Below are positions 38,001 through 45,636 of a stretch of DNA of 64,000 nt, piece by piece. The position numbers and the translations under genes were made by a program. The DNA lies in assembly GCA_938084845.1 (NCBI GenBank), contig CALKEB010000022.1, positions 19,267 through 83,266 on the forward strand, given 5' to 3'. Each line of letters starts with the position of its first letter. The first letter of the stretch is position 1. This DNA is from an uncultured Polaribacter sp. GTDB taxonomy: Bacteria; Bacteroidota; Bacteroidia; Flavobacteriales; Flavobacteriaceae. The notes below the pieces were generated by a model. The model searched no databases. It was not told where the DNA came from and worked only from the letters and a program-made list of their open reading frames with translations.

Positions 38001-38230
38001 AAATAAGAAAATGATAATACATCACCTTCTTTAACTTTGATAGAATAATTACCATCAAAATCAGTTTCTGTTCCTACTGCGCTTCCTTGAACAACAATAG
38101 AAACACCTGGTAAAATCTCATTATCTACTTGAGTTGTTACTTTACCTTTAAGAGTGTAAGCTTCTTGTGCATAATTGCAAAAGCTTACCAACATTACTAA
38201 CAGTAATGTTAAATTAAGTTTTAGTTTCAT
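35060..38230 (-). CDS. susC: SusC/RagA TonB-dependent outer membrane transporter
   Basis: 1056 residues from the ATG at 38230, which gives a proper signal peptide (MKLKLNLTLLLVMLVSFCNYAQ); an upstream ATG at 38263 adds 11 polar residues. The N-terminal carboxypeptidase-regulatory domain (YTLKGKVTTQVDNEILPGV) is followed by the TonB-box region LDEVVVVGYGSRKRSQITGA, a plug domain (~130-250) and a large barrel with the ASIYGSRGANGVVLVTTKKG signature. It imports alginate oligosaccharides with SusD. The 5' leader is long (~185 nt) and carries a terminator-like hairpin. Confidence 0.95.
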   Translation of the reverse strand: MKLKLNLTLLLVMLVSFCNYAQEAYTLKGKVTTQVDNEILPGVSIVVQGSAVGTETDFDGNYSIKVKEGDVLSFSYLGYVTKNITISNQKTLNVTLAEDASSLDEVVVVGYGSRKRSQITGAVAKIGGGEVAAVQAVRVDDALAGKLAGVLIQNQDGSPGAAPKIQIRAASSISGASNPLIVVDGYPISGGLETVNPNDIQSLEILKDAASAAIYGSRGANGVVLVTTKKGTSGETTFNYNTYVSTSNKYRENILMSGPEWAAHSRAQIAAGNWTSTVNLVDPAFLEYRLSAYENSPGAISPEDWLFQSGSTTNHDFSMSGGNENTKYFASVGYQNAEGVVLTQGFERLNARLNVDANLGDKLKAGISFNGFSSRRDILGHDMRDLLRSYGVHSVYHTEESIAFVQQLDQQAQALGLSAFDNGYRGSGYEANSIYNLEPGMAAQDWHYGRANNGIGGSGDAGPAAKLDNVESWEKTFFGNVNTYLQYNISEDLNIKTVLGGDMRDTQTYAHRLLGYDSRARDSQTFMDQADLKVTTVLSESTLNFAKTIGKHDISAVVGLEFQNTRFVGTRLDGANVPDEAVLNYNLFDPANITVTERDETRSRESVFGRVNYSYDDRFLLTASLRRDGDSRFGANNRYETFPAVSVGWNLHKESFLQDSETLSRLKLRFSTGSLGTTSFLGSYDSLSLLDPSNTIFGTGYLIPSNSANPDLTWQTNTETNFGVDLGFLNNRFTVGLDYYTSDIEDILINQAQSEVLGNPTSILNVGDVRSSGFEFEFSGSLISDADFSWSTSANLSTVNTEITDLGGLDELPQQIFGQSGRGAVFRNYVGGGIGEMWGLETIGEVEMEYLADGSRHPNNQTGESYVVDQNGDGVIDRTRTVEDGGDLVKIGQNTPDFYWGMTHNFRYKKFDMSFQLQGSHGAEVYNIDPLYYGSQWGGRLDYARLDANGDGKADHNGEYYERNRNQTDAMIQDASYIALRNLTIGYSLDDSIASKAGLSSVRLYGAATNLLYIMADNYTSYNPEGVKGTDPTVYGAQVGASPVVRSFTIGLNVKF

Positions 38231-38301
38231 AATAGTGTTAATATTTAATTTATAATTCATCACTTGTGTGACCTTGTTAATACTTATTTATAATTAAATT
38301 G

Positions 38302-38329
38302 TAAAAAAAGGGTAGATGATTACTACCCC
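38302..38329 (-). promoter_or_regulatory. terminator-like hairpin in the susC leader
   Basis: On the minus strand GGGTAG (38328-38323) pairs with CTACCC (38315-38310), 7-nt loop, followed at once by seven T. It lies ~90 nt after the inferred transcription start and ~80 nt before the susC start codon, so it is placed as an attenuator. Confidence 0.45.
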
Positions 38330-38388
38330 TCTAATCACAATTAATTCAAATTCAATACCCAATAGAATATTATATTTTTACCCGAAAA

Positions 38389-38426
38389 TTGGTTTTCCAA
38401 ATTGGTAAACCACATTGGTTTTCCAA
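38389..38426 (-). promoter_or_regulatory. alginate locus operator array, three copies, before susC
   Basis: TTGGTTTTCCAA (38389-38400), TTGGTAAACCAC (38402-38413) and TTGGTTTTCCAA (38415-38426): three copies of a TTGGTnnACCAA-like palindrome at an exact 13-bp period. The copy nearest the promoter overlaps the -7 box. The same element stands before the three other units of the locus. Confidence 0.85.
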
Positions 38427-38453
38427 ATATATGAATTTTTTTATATAATGCAA
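38424..38453 (-). promoter_or_regulatory. susC promoter
   Basis: TATATTTG (38431-38424) as -7 box and TTG (38453-38451) as -33 element with a 19-nt spacer: an ideal Bacteroidota promoter. Inferred start ~38416, inside the operator array. Confidence 0.75.
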
Positions 38454-38612
38454 CTTTAATGTTAATTTTTTATTAAAGTAATTAACTTAAAGAAACTTTT
38501 GATTAGCAATATTTCATTCACTATAATTATACTTTTTCATAAAAAACACTAAATAAATCATAAATCCATAAATTACTTATTTTATTTTTTTTGAAAATTT
38601 AAAAAATTAATA
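38454..38612. other. AT-rich spacer without recognised content
   Basis: Very AT-rich stretch between the susC promoter and the terminator of the upstream unit. No ORF, repeat or strong promoter box was seen. Confidence 0.5.
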
Positions 38613-38647
38613 CAAAAAAAAAGCACTCTTAAATTAAGAGCGCTTTT
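38613..38647 (-). terminator. terminator of the MFS-SDR unit
   Basis: 13-bp stem (38619-38631 with 38635-38647) with one mismatch and a 3-nt loop, followed on the minus strand by a T run. Confidence 0.82.
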
Positions 38648-38667
38648 AATAATTTAATTTTAATAAA

Positions 38668-39432
38668 TTATATACCTAAAGCTTGACCACCACCAACTTG
38701 AATAGTTTCTGCAGTAATGAAAGCTGCATCTTTACTTGCTAAAAACGCAACTACGCCAGCAACATCTTCTGGCTGACCTAACCTGCCTAACATAATGTTG
38801 TTTGCCCAAGATTTAAATACCTCTGGTTTTGTAGATTTTATTTGTTTGTGAAAATCTGTATCAATTGTTCCAGGAGATACCGCATTTACTCTAATTTGAT
38901 ATTCTGCTAAATCTTTTGCTAAAGCTCTTGTAATTGCATGAACTGCAGCTTTAGATGTCCCATAAATACCTGCACCTGGACCACCTGCATTCCAACCAGC
39001 ATTGGACGTGTAATTTATAATAGATGGATTATTACTTTTCTTTAAAAAAGGAATTGCTGCTCTAGAAGCAAAAAAAGTAGAATCTAAATTCAATGCCATT
39101 ACAAATCTATAAAAATCTGTAGTCATTTCTTCAAAACGAGATCTACCTCCTAATCCACCAGCATTATTGACTAAAACATCAATCTTACCGTATTTCTCAC
39201 CTATTTGTGTGATATTTGATGTTACTGCATCTTCGTCAGTTACATCAAATCCATAATACTCAGCTTCAATACCATCAGCTTTAAGTTCTTTTAATCTTTC
39301 TACACCTGCTTCGTCATCTATGCCGTTTAAAATAACTGTATACCCTTCTTTTCCTAATCTTTTTGCAACTGCAAAACCTATACCTCCTGTGGCTCCAGTT
39401 ACTATTGCTAATCCTTCTTGTACTTTACTCAT
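38668..39432 (-). CDS. SDR-family oxidoreductase, probable DEH reductase
   Basis: 254 residues. Cofactor motif TGATGGIG at the N-terminus, NNAGG, catalytic Tyr-Lys in YGTSKAAVHAITRALAKDL with an upstream serine (NYTSNAGW). It is a classical short-chain dehydrogenase. Position behind the MFS uptake gene in an alginate locus, as in other flavobacterial alginate clusters, suggests it reduces 4-deoxy-5-hexoseulose uronate (DEH) to 2-keto-3-deoxygluconate. NADH versus NADPH preference is not predicted. A second SDR with the same possible role lies at 43742. Confidence 0.75.
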   Translation of the reverse strand: MSKVQEGLAIVTGATGGIGFAVAKRLGKEGYTVILNGIDDEAGVERLKELKADGIEAEYYGFDVTDEDAVTSNITQIGEKYGKIDVLVNNAGGLGGRSRFEEMTTDFYRFVMALNLDSTFFASRAAIPFLKKSNNPSIINYTSNAGWNAGGPGAGIYGTSKAAVHAITRALAKDLAEYQIRVNAVSPGTIDTDFHKQIKSTKPEVFKSWANNIMLGRLGQPEDVAGVVAFLASKDAAFITAETIQVGGGQALGI

Positions 39433-39456
39433 TTTTTATTATTTAATTCTTTTTTA

Positions 39457-40740
39457 TTATTGTATTGTAACTTTTTCTATTGGTTCTATTTTTCTTATGA
39501 ATACAAAAATTGATAATACTCCTAATACTACTGAAACACATATCGCGATAAATGCTGGCGCATAAGAGTTTGTTGTTATTTGACCTACAAACCAATTCAT
39601 TATCATTGGAGACACTGCTGCAACTGTACCTGCTAATCCTGCTAAGGTTCCTACTGATGTTCCTTTAAGTAGATCACTTGAAATTGTTTGTATATTACCA
39701 ATAGCGAATTGAAAACCAAACAAAGCAACACCAGAAAAGTAAATGAAATACATAAAATCATCTTCTTTTACTAAGGTGATTATACAAATAAATGCAATTA
39801 ATATAAGCAACCCTCCAGTAGTTATTGAAATTTTTCGTGATATATCTACAGATAACCTATTCATCAATTTACCTGTAAACACCCCGCCTAAAATACTACC
39901 AGCAGCAGCCATTAAATAAGAAATCCACATTGTATTTGCAATTTGCTCAATGCTTAAATTAAATTTATCATTTAAATAAATAGGCATCCATCCTGCAAAG
40001 AACCACCAAATTGGTTCTATAAAAAAGCGACAAAGTAATAAACCCCAGGGCTGTTTAAAACTAAGAATTTTTAGTACTGATAAACTTTTTCCTTTTTTAT
40101 CTGCAGTGCTTTTCTTATCAATTTTGTCTGAAATAATTAAATCTCTTTCCTCTTGTGTAACCCAAGGGTGTTTTTCTGGTGTAGATTTATTTAAAAACAA
40201 CCACGGTATTACCCATAACATACCCACAACACCTAAAATTATATAGGTAGTTTCCCAACCAAAACTAGAATATAAAAACACAATAACAAAAGGTGCAATT
40301 ACATTACCTATAGAAGCTCCTGCATTAAATATACCTTGTGCTGTTGCGCGCTCCTTAATAGGAAACCACTCTCCATTACTTTTTACAGCTCCAGGCCAAT
40401 TACCTGCTTCTCCAACACCAAGTAAACCTCTAAAAATAGATAAGGAAATGATACCACGTGCAAAAGCATGAAAAGCCGATGCTAAAGACCAAATAATTAT
40501 AGACACTGTAAATCCTAGTCTAGTTCCTATTTTGTCATACAATTTTCCAGAAGCAAATTTACCAATAGCATAGCATGCCATAAAAACATTAAGCATAATA
40601 GCATAATCTGCTTTATCCATGCCTAAATCTTTACCCATCTCTGGCCAAAGCAGTGCAAAAGCAGTTCTATCTATGTAATTTATTATTGTTGCTATGAATA
40701 TTAGTGTTATTATCCACCAACGCAATCCTTTTATCTTCAT
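39457..40740 (-). CDS. MFS transporter, hexuronate/DEH uptake (ACS family type)
   Basis: 427 residues with ~12 transmembrane helices. The first helix contains NYIDRTAFALLWPEM and the loop GKLYDKIGTRLG, typical of the anion:cation symporter family (ExuT, GudP). Cytoplasmic uptake of unsaturated monouronate or DEH is inferred from its place in the alginate locus. It has its own operator-promoter and is followed 24 bp later by the SDR gene. Confidence 0.85.
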   Translation of the reverse strand: MKIKGLRWWIITLIFIATIINYIDRTAFALLWPEMGKDLGMDKADYAIMLNVFMACYAIGKFASGKLYDKIGTRLGFTVSIIIWSLASAFHAFARGIISLSIFRGLLGVGEAGNWPGAVKSNGEWFPIKERATAQGIFNAGASIGNVIAPFVIVFLYSSFGWETTYIILGVVGMLWVIPWLFLNKSTPEKHPWVTQEERDLIISDKIDKKSTADKKGKSLSVLKILSFKQPWGLLLCRFFIEPIWWFFAGWMPIYLNDKFNLSIEQIANTMWISYLMAAAGSILGGVFTGKLMNRLSVDISRKISITTGGLLILIAFICIITLVKEDDFMYFIYFSGVALFGFQFAIGNIQTISSDLLKGTSVGTLAGLAGTVAAVSPMIMNWFVGQITTNSYAPAFIAICVSVVLGVLSIFVFIRKIEPIEKVTIQ

Positions 40741-40790
40741 TTTAAGTTATTTAACTACTGTAAGAATACTGATAAAACAAATTAATTAAA

Positions 40791-40815
40791 TTGGTTTACC
40801 AAACTGGTTTACCAA
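40791..40815 (-). promoter_or_regulatory. alginate locus operator array, two copies, before the MFS gene
   Basis: TTGGTTTACCAA (40791-40802) and CTGGTTTACCAA (40804-40815), 13-bp period. The second copy overlaps the -7 box in the same register as at susC and PL6. Confidence 0.85.
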
Positions 40816-40842
40816 ATGTACATATTTTTTATTAATTTACAA
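40813..40842 (-). promoter_or_regulatory. MFS-SDR promoter
   Basis: TACATTTG (40820-40813) and TTG (40842-40840) with a 19-nt spacer, geometry identical to the susC promoter. Inferred leader ~65 nt. Confidence 0.75.
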
Positions 40843-40911
40843 CTCATTTCTTTAAAATGTTGCTAAAATTAGCATTATTCCCTATTATTTAAAAAAAGGG
40901 ATTATTGCTTT

Positions 40912-41289
40912 TTATTCTTTTTTATCTCCAAAATAAGATGGGCCATCTCCTGTTAGAAAGTCTTCTCTAACTGGGCTAAATGTGTCTATCAATTGCCCCT
41001 CTTCTAAACAGATTGCACTGTGTAATAAATTTGGCTCTATATAAACACCATCGCCTGCCTCTACAATTTGCTTAACACCATCAATTTCAAATTCGAACTT
41101 ACCTGACACACAATAGGTTGCTTGAGTATGAAAGTGTTGATGAGGAGCACCTAAAGCTCCTTTTTCAAACTTTACACTAACCATCATTATTTGATTGTCA
41201 TAGCCTAAAAATTTTCTTGATACACCTCCACCAAGTTCTTCCCATTCTAATTTATTGGCTATGATATACTTGTCACTAAATCTTTTCAT
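40912..41289 (-). CDS. kdgF: KdgF-type cupin (uronate ring-opening)
   Basis: 125 residues, a single cupin domain. Candidate metal ligands are H50, H52 and Q56 in APHQHFHTQATY and H90 in PNLLHSA; an acidic cluster FSPVRED (104-110) near the C-terminus could supply the catalytic acid. KdgF converts the unsaturated monouronate released by exolyases to the linear keto form that is reduced next. It lies 15 bp behind the PL17 gene, whose product it would use. No signal peptide. Confidence 0.88.
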   Translation of the reverse strand: MKRFSDKYIIANKLEWEELGGGVSRKFLGYDNQIMMVSVKFEKGALGAPHQHFHTQATYCVSGKFEFEIDGVKQIVEAGDGVYIEPNLLHSAICLEEGQLIDTFSPVREDFLTGDGPSYFGDKKE

Positions 41290-41304
41290 TTTATTATTGT
41301 TTAA

Positions 41305-43566
41305 TTATTTATAATAGTAAACGCCTTTCCAGTTTACGGTTTTATCTTTTAGTTTAAAATTATGTTCTGTATTTGGGTTGCTATCTTTATTGGCTAAAAT
41401 TAAAAGTTTCTCCTCTTCCTTTTTAAATAACAATTTTATGGCTGTGTAATCTTCATCACTAGAAATTACTTCTATTTTTGAAAAACTACTATATGCATTT
41501 GCAGCCACTTCTTTTACTGGATTGTACGTTCCATGAGATTCTATAATAGAAGCAAATGTTGTGTTTTGTGTATTATTTCTTCTAATGATAACAGAAGGAT
41601 CTTTTCTTAAGTTAAATTTAGGATCATTAGCACCCACTCTTGCAAAAATGATTTCATCGCTTTTACTTGTGGCAGAAGTTAAGGTGTAAAACCTTCTATT
41701 ATTTAACCAAGTAAATTGAATACTTTCTGCATTTGCAATTCCACTACCTTCATTCCAAATATGATTGTAACCATACTTATCTCCTAACGTGGTTAACGAT
41801 TTTGGCACAGAATAATCAAAGCTTGTGGCTATAATTTGTCCAAAATAATGAAATGGTAAATCGTACTGATTTTTTGAATTTGATTGCAGATTAAAAACAT
41901 CAACTATAAAAGGTTTCCCTAATGCATCATCTTTAATCATAATTAAAGTTCTATGCATTTCTGTACCTGGATATGCATTACTTTCTTTTGCGCTTGCAAT
42001 TTGAAAGTTAACATCAGAGGCGTCAAAAACAAATTGCTCTGGATGATTTTTACTCCCGGTTTCAAAATCATATTTGTAATGAGAAACACCATTTTGAACA
42101 ACTGTATTATGTGCAATTGTGTGTTTGGCATACGTTTTATTTTCTTTTAAATAACCGCCACCATTTTTCTGCTCAACATTTACAAAGCGCGATAAACCAT
42201 AGTCTTGTAAAACCTCATCTCCATTTTCATACAAAGAGAAAGATAATTTATCATAATGACCATGACTTAAACCTTGGGCAGCATATTTATAAACCAAAGC
42301 CATTGTATCATCTTGACTGTTATAACGTAAAATACCTATACCTCCTTCATCTCCTTTAGAACCATCTGATAACATCATAGATTGTTTTACAAAAGGTGCT
42401 TCTTTACCCGCTTTTAAATCTTGTGCCACCTTTAAACCTGTAGCATCTAATTGTACAGTACCTTGCTTTTTAGCCACAGACAATAATCTTGTGTCTTGAT
42501 TACCATAATAGTACGCAATGTCTACTGCAGATACTAAAGATGATGTGTAATAAGACATTCCTTTTTGCCCATCATTTAAGGGGAAAAATTCGCCATCTGC
42601 ATCTGTAAGATTTAATAAAGCATCTACTGCTTTTATTAAAACACCTTCTTTATAATCGAATATTTTTAAATCTGGTTTTTTGTTTTGTAGTGCTTCTGCA
42701 AAAATTAAAAAAGGATACATCGCATATCTTTGATAATAGGGACCTTCTGTGTAAAATCCGTCAGGTGAAAATGGCGAATCTACATTGGCTAAAAAGCCTG
42801 CTTTACCTTCTTTATCATAAATAAAGCCTCCATCATTATCTTTTTCGTTCAAGTCTACATTTCCTTTTTCTAAACCATATAAAGATCTATTGATAAGCTC
42901 CTCGTCATCCATTACTAAACCAATCATACCAACTGCTACATTACCCCAAGTTGAATGGTTATGCACTCTGTTGAAATACTTTGGATTTTTAACAGATAGA
43001 AAATCTGCATAAGGTCTAAACAGGTTTTTGTTTAAATACGCTGTTTGATCTTTTGGTAACCAATCATAAATACAATCATAAGCTTGACTTGTATATACCA
43101 ACCAATTAGAATCATTTAAACATTGCCAGAAAAATTTACCTGTTGCATAACTTCTAGGTTCTGGATGTGTATCAAAAGTTGGAAAAATTTTTGCGTACTC
43201 TAGGAGCATATCTCTAACAAATACAGCATATTTTTTATCTCCTAGAAGTTGAAATAATACACCAGCTTTTTGCATGTGAGCATAGTTTAATTTATGTTGT
43301 GTATGTGTGTACCCACCAGCCATATCTTTAGGCATTGGTACAGCTATTCCTTTTTCTATTGCTTCATCAACTTCTTCTTTTGCCAAAGCAAGAGTTTCAT
43401 CAAAAATAGGAATAGCACCTAATTGTGTCTTGATTTCTGAAACCGCTGATTTTGTTAATATTAGATTTGGATGATTCCCTTCTGAATCTTCTACTAGTAC
43501 TTTGTTATCATTAGAACACGAATATATAAGTATTGAAAGTAGTAAAAGTCTTGCAATTTTTTGCAT
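41305..43566 (-). CDS. PL17 oligoalginate lyase (exolytic), lipoprotein
   Basis: 753 residues. Lipoprotein signal ending in IYSC (Cys17). The N-terminal alpha/alpha toroid has the catalytic pair N203-H204 in RVHNHSTWGN and the tyrosine segment FYTEGPYYQRYA (Y277/Y278), matching the known PL17 arrangement of Asn-His and Tyr. The heparinase II/III-like beta-sheet domain follows with GLSHGHYDKLSFSLY, which supplies zinc and catalytic histidines in the family. It releases unsaturated monouronate from oligoalginates, probably in the periplasm. Own promoter; cotranscribed with kdgF. Confidence 0.92.
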   Translation of the reverse strand: MQKIARLLLLSILIYSCSNDNKVLVEDSEGNHPNLILTKSAVSEIKTQLGAIPIFDETLALAKEEVDEAIEKGIAVPMPKDMAGGYTHTQHKLNYAHMQKAGVLFQLLGDKKYAVFVRDMLLEYAKIFPTFDTHPEPRSYATGKFFWQCLNDSNWLVYTSQAYDCIYDWLPKDQTAYLNKNLFRPYADFLSVKNPKYFNRVHNHSTWGNVAVGMIGLVMDDEELINRSLYGLEKGNVDLNEKDNDGGFIYDKEGKAGFLANVDSPFSPDGFYTEGPYYQRYAMYPFLIFAEALQNKKPDLKIFDYKEGVLIKAVDALLNLTDADGEFFPLNDGQKGMSYYTSSLVSAVDIAYYYGNQDTRLLSVAKKQGTVQLDATGLKVAQDLKAGKEAPFVKQSMMLSDGSKGDEGGIGILRYNSQDDTMALVYKYAAQGLSHGHYDKLSFSLYENGDEVLQDYGLSRFVNVEQKNGGGYLKENKTYAKHTIAHNTVVQNGVSHYKYDFETGSKNHPEQFVFDASDVNFQIASAKESNAYPGTEMHRTLIMIKDDALGKPFIVDVFNLQSNSKNQYDLPFHYFGQIIATSFDYSVPKSLTTLGDKYGYNHIWNEGSGIANAESIQFTWLNNRRFYTLTSATSKSDEIIFARVGANDPKFNLRKDPSVIIRRNNTQNTTFASIIESHGTYNPVKEVAANAYSSFSKIEVISSDEDYTAIKLLFKKEEEKLLILANKDSNPNTEHNFKLKDKTVNWKGVYYYK

Positions 43567-43633
43567 TTTAAAATTTTATTATTATTACATTAAAGAACCT
43601 TCACATTTTTTAATATTGAAGCGCTATTACTTA

Positions 43634-43671
43634 TTGGTTCACCAAATTGGTTTACCAAACTGGTTTTCAAA
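43634..43671 (-). promoter_or_regulatory. alginate locus operator array, three copies, before PL17
   Basis: TTGGTTCACCAA (43634-43645), TTGGTTTACCAA (43647-43658) and a weaker CTGGTTTTCAAA (43660-43671), 13-bp period, with the weakest copy overlapping the -7 box. Confidence 0.82.
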
Positions 43672-43675
43672 AATA
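43668..43675 (-). promoter_or_regulatory. -7 box TATTTTTG of the PL17-kdgF unit
   Basis: TAnnTTTG match on the minus strand, in nearly the same register to the operator as in the other three units (shifted by one base). No TTG at the expected -33 position. Inferred leader ~94 nt. Confidence 0.6.
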
Positions 43676-43741
43676 CAAATAAAATTTCACTTTAATTTAG
43701 TTTAAAAAACTGATTAATACTAAATTAAAACAATATACTCT

Positions 43742-44506
43742 CTACATATTATAAACACCTCCATTAATGTCTAAAGTAGCCCCTGTAATAAAACCATCAA
43801 ATTCTGAAGCTAAATACAATACAGCTCTTGCAACATCATCTGGATTTCCTGCTCTTTCAATAGGAATTCCTGATATAGTTTTTGTTGCAGATTCCTTAGT
43901 AGTATGAGTATCATGAAATAGTGTGCCTAAGATTAATCCTGGTGCAACAGCATTTACTCTAATCCCTTTTGATCCAAATTCAGTAGCCAAAGCTCTTGTA
44001 AATGTTAAAATAGCACCTTTACTAGTTGCATACGCTAATGAACCTGGATGCCCACCTTTTCTTCCTGCTAAAGAAGCCAAATTTACAATACTACTATTTT
44101 CATTTTTAGACAAATAGGGCTCTGCTGCTCTTGTAACCAACATCATAGATGTTAGATTAATATCCATCACCTTATGCCAAAAATCGGTTTGCATATCTTC
44201 TAATAAATTTCTTGCTACCAATGAGCCAGCATTGTTTATTAAAATATCTAACCCACCCAGAGCAGTAATGGTTTCTTTTACGGCATTATTTGCATCCGCA
44301 TCTTTTGTTAAATCACCTTTAATAGCAACAGCTTTTACCTTTTTGCTTTTTGCTAATTGCACCAATTCATTGGCTGTATCTGCACTAGAGAAATAGTGGA
44401 TGGCAACATTAGCTCCTTGCGCTATAAAATGTTTTGTAATTGCTTCTCCAATACCTTGTGCACCTGCTGTAATCAATACATTTTTGCCTTTTAATTTTGT
44501 ATTCAT
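43742..44506 (-). CDS. SDR-family oxidoreductase (FabG-like), last gene of the PL6 operon
   Basis: 254 residues. TAGAQGIGEAI cofactor loop, NNAGS, catalytic YATSKGAILTFTRALATEFG, and the C-terminal FITGATLDINGGVYNM typical of FabG-like reductases. It is clearly different in sequence from the SDR at 38668. Possible roles: a second DEH reductase with different cofactor use, or a gluconate/ketogluconate-type dehydrogenase matching gntK and gnd upstream. It starts 13 bp after the PL7 gene. No clear terminator follows. Confidence 0.75.
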   Translation of the reverse strand: MNTKLKGKNVLITAGAQGIGEAITKHFIAQGANVAIHYFSSADTANELVQLAKSKKVKAVAIKGDLTKDADANNAVKETITALGGLDILINNAGSLVARNLLEDMQTDFWHKVMDINLTSMMLVTRAAEPYLSKNENSSIVNLASLAGRKGGHPGSLAYATSKGAILTFTRALATEFGSKGIRVNAVAPGLILGTLFHDTHTTKESATKTISGIPIERAGNPDDVARAVLYLASEFDGFITGATLDINGGVYNM

Positions 44507-44519
44507 GTGTTGTTTAAGT

Positions 44520-45620
44520 TTATTTTACTTTATCATTTTTAGAAAAATAGCCTTCATTAGAAACTACCTTATCACTTATTTTTAAACTACCAGATTTAAA
44601 CCAAACCTCTACATAATTTCCAGTTTCATATTGTTTTTTTACATCACCATTAAAAGTTTCTGCTCCTGAACACCAATTTCTATTTACTTCTGGCGATTTC
44701 CCATTGGTTTGATTATAAGCACCTAGTTTAAAAAAACATCCTTCTCCTTCATATGAATTTTTACGCTCTACACCATCTTGACCTATAGGAAAAAATAGTT
44801 CTTGCGTTTGTTGTGGAATGTCTGCTTTTGTAGCGTATTCTGATTCAATTAAGTTTTTTGTAAAAGTTTTGGTTTCATGCCCTTTACTTTTAAAAGTTAA
44901 AGACATTATTCCGTTTTTCACTTCTACTTCATAGGTGAATTCTTCTCCGAGTGCAATTCCGTCTTTTGGTTCATTTGGAACTTCATTTGCTGATGGGCCC
45001 ACCACTGAAAAATCATAACCCCAAACTGCTGTAGAAAAATCCCATCTACCAGAATTATCATCACCTTTTGTGTTAATTTCATAATGCCAAAAAACAGAGC
45101 CTTTTTTATGGCCTGGATAAATTTTATAGAAAATTTTTAAAGGTTCATTTTCATGTTTATCTGCACTATGAATTTGACCTACAACCACAGAATGTGTTGC
45201 TGCAACTGTTTCATCTCCAGTAGCAGAAACATTCATTACCTTTAAAGTGGCTGTCATTTTTTCGTTCGCCGTTTTTGGATACCATTTTTTTAATTGTGCT
45301 AATTCTGTTCTAGTATTGTTGGATGTTCCATGCGTATTACCACCATTTGGTGCTTTAAAAACTACCCAATTATTTTCGCCATCATTCTCTGTGTAGAAAT
45401 AATCTTTGTTTTCAAAATTTATTGGTACTCCAACATTTGTACCATCGCCTAAAATAAGTTTCCAATGGTCAAAAAACGGAATTACATCACTTGCATAAAC
45501 TGTATCTTTTTTTTTTGTTTCCTCTTTTTTTTCATCTGATTTTTTGCAACCCACAGCTACAGAAAAAGTGACTAAAAATATTGCAATCAGTTTTAAGGAA
45601 GGTTTTTTGTATACATTCAT
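44520..45620 (-). CDS. PL7 alginate lyase, lipoprotein (distal copy)
   Basis: 366 residues. Lipoprotein signal with Cys25, then a Lys/Glu-rich linker and one alginate lyase jelly-roll domain. The three family motifs are present: RTEL (104-107), QIH (149-151) and FFKLGAYNQ (296-304), giving the catalytic Arg, Gln, His and Tyr. QIH rather than QVH is associated with cleavage of G-containing blocks. It is a paralogue of the PL7 gene at 48820, separated from it by gntK, gnd and the transporter. Confidence 0.93.
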   Translation of the reverse strand: MNVYKKPSLKLIAIFLVTFSVAVGCKKSDEKKEETKKKDTVYASDVIPFFDHWKLILGDGTNVGVPINFENKDYFYTENDGENNWVVFKAPNGGNTHGTSNNTRTELAQLKKWYPKTANEKMTATLKVMNVSATGDETVAATHSVVVGQIHSADKHENEPLKIFYKIYPGHKKGSVFWHYEINTKGDDNSGRWDFSTAVWGYDFSVVGPSANEVPNEPKDGIALGEEFTYEVEVKNGIMSLTFKSKGHETKTFTKNLIESEYATKADIPQQTQELFFPIGQDGVERKNSYEGEGCFFKLGAYNQTNGKSPEVNRNWCSGAETFNGDVKKQYETGNYVEVWFKSGSLKISDKVVSNEGYFSKNDKVK

Positions 45621-45636
45621 AATTTGAGTTTTATCA

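Noticed and set aside
40872..40908. Imperfect hairpin after kdgF
   Set aside because: 12-bp stem with two mismatches and no proper T run; transcription may read through into the MFS gene.
43691..43729. 10-bp inverted repeat TTTAATTTAG/CTAAATTAAA downstream of the SDR gene
   Set aside because: A/T-rich throughout with a 19-nt loop and no T run; too weak for a terminator call although it is the only candidate after the seven-gene operon.
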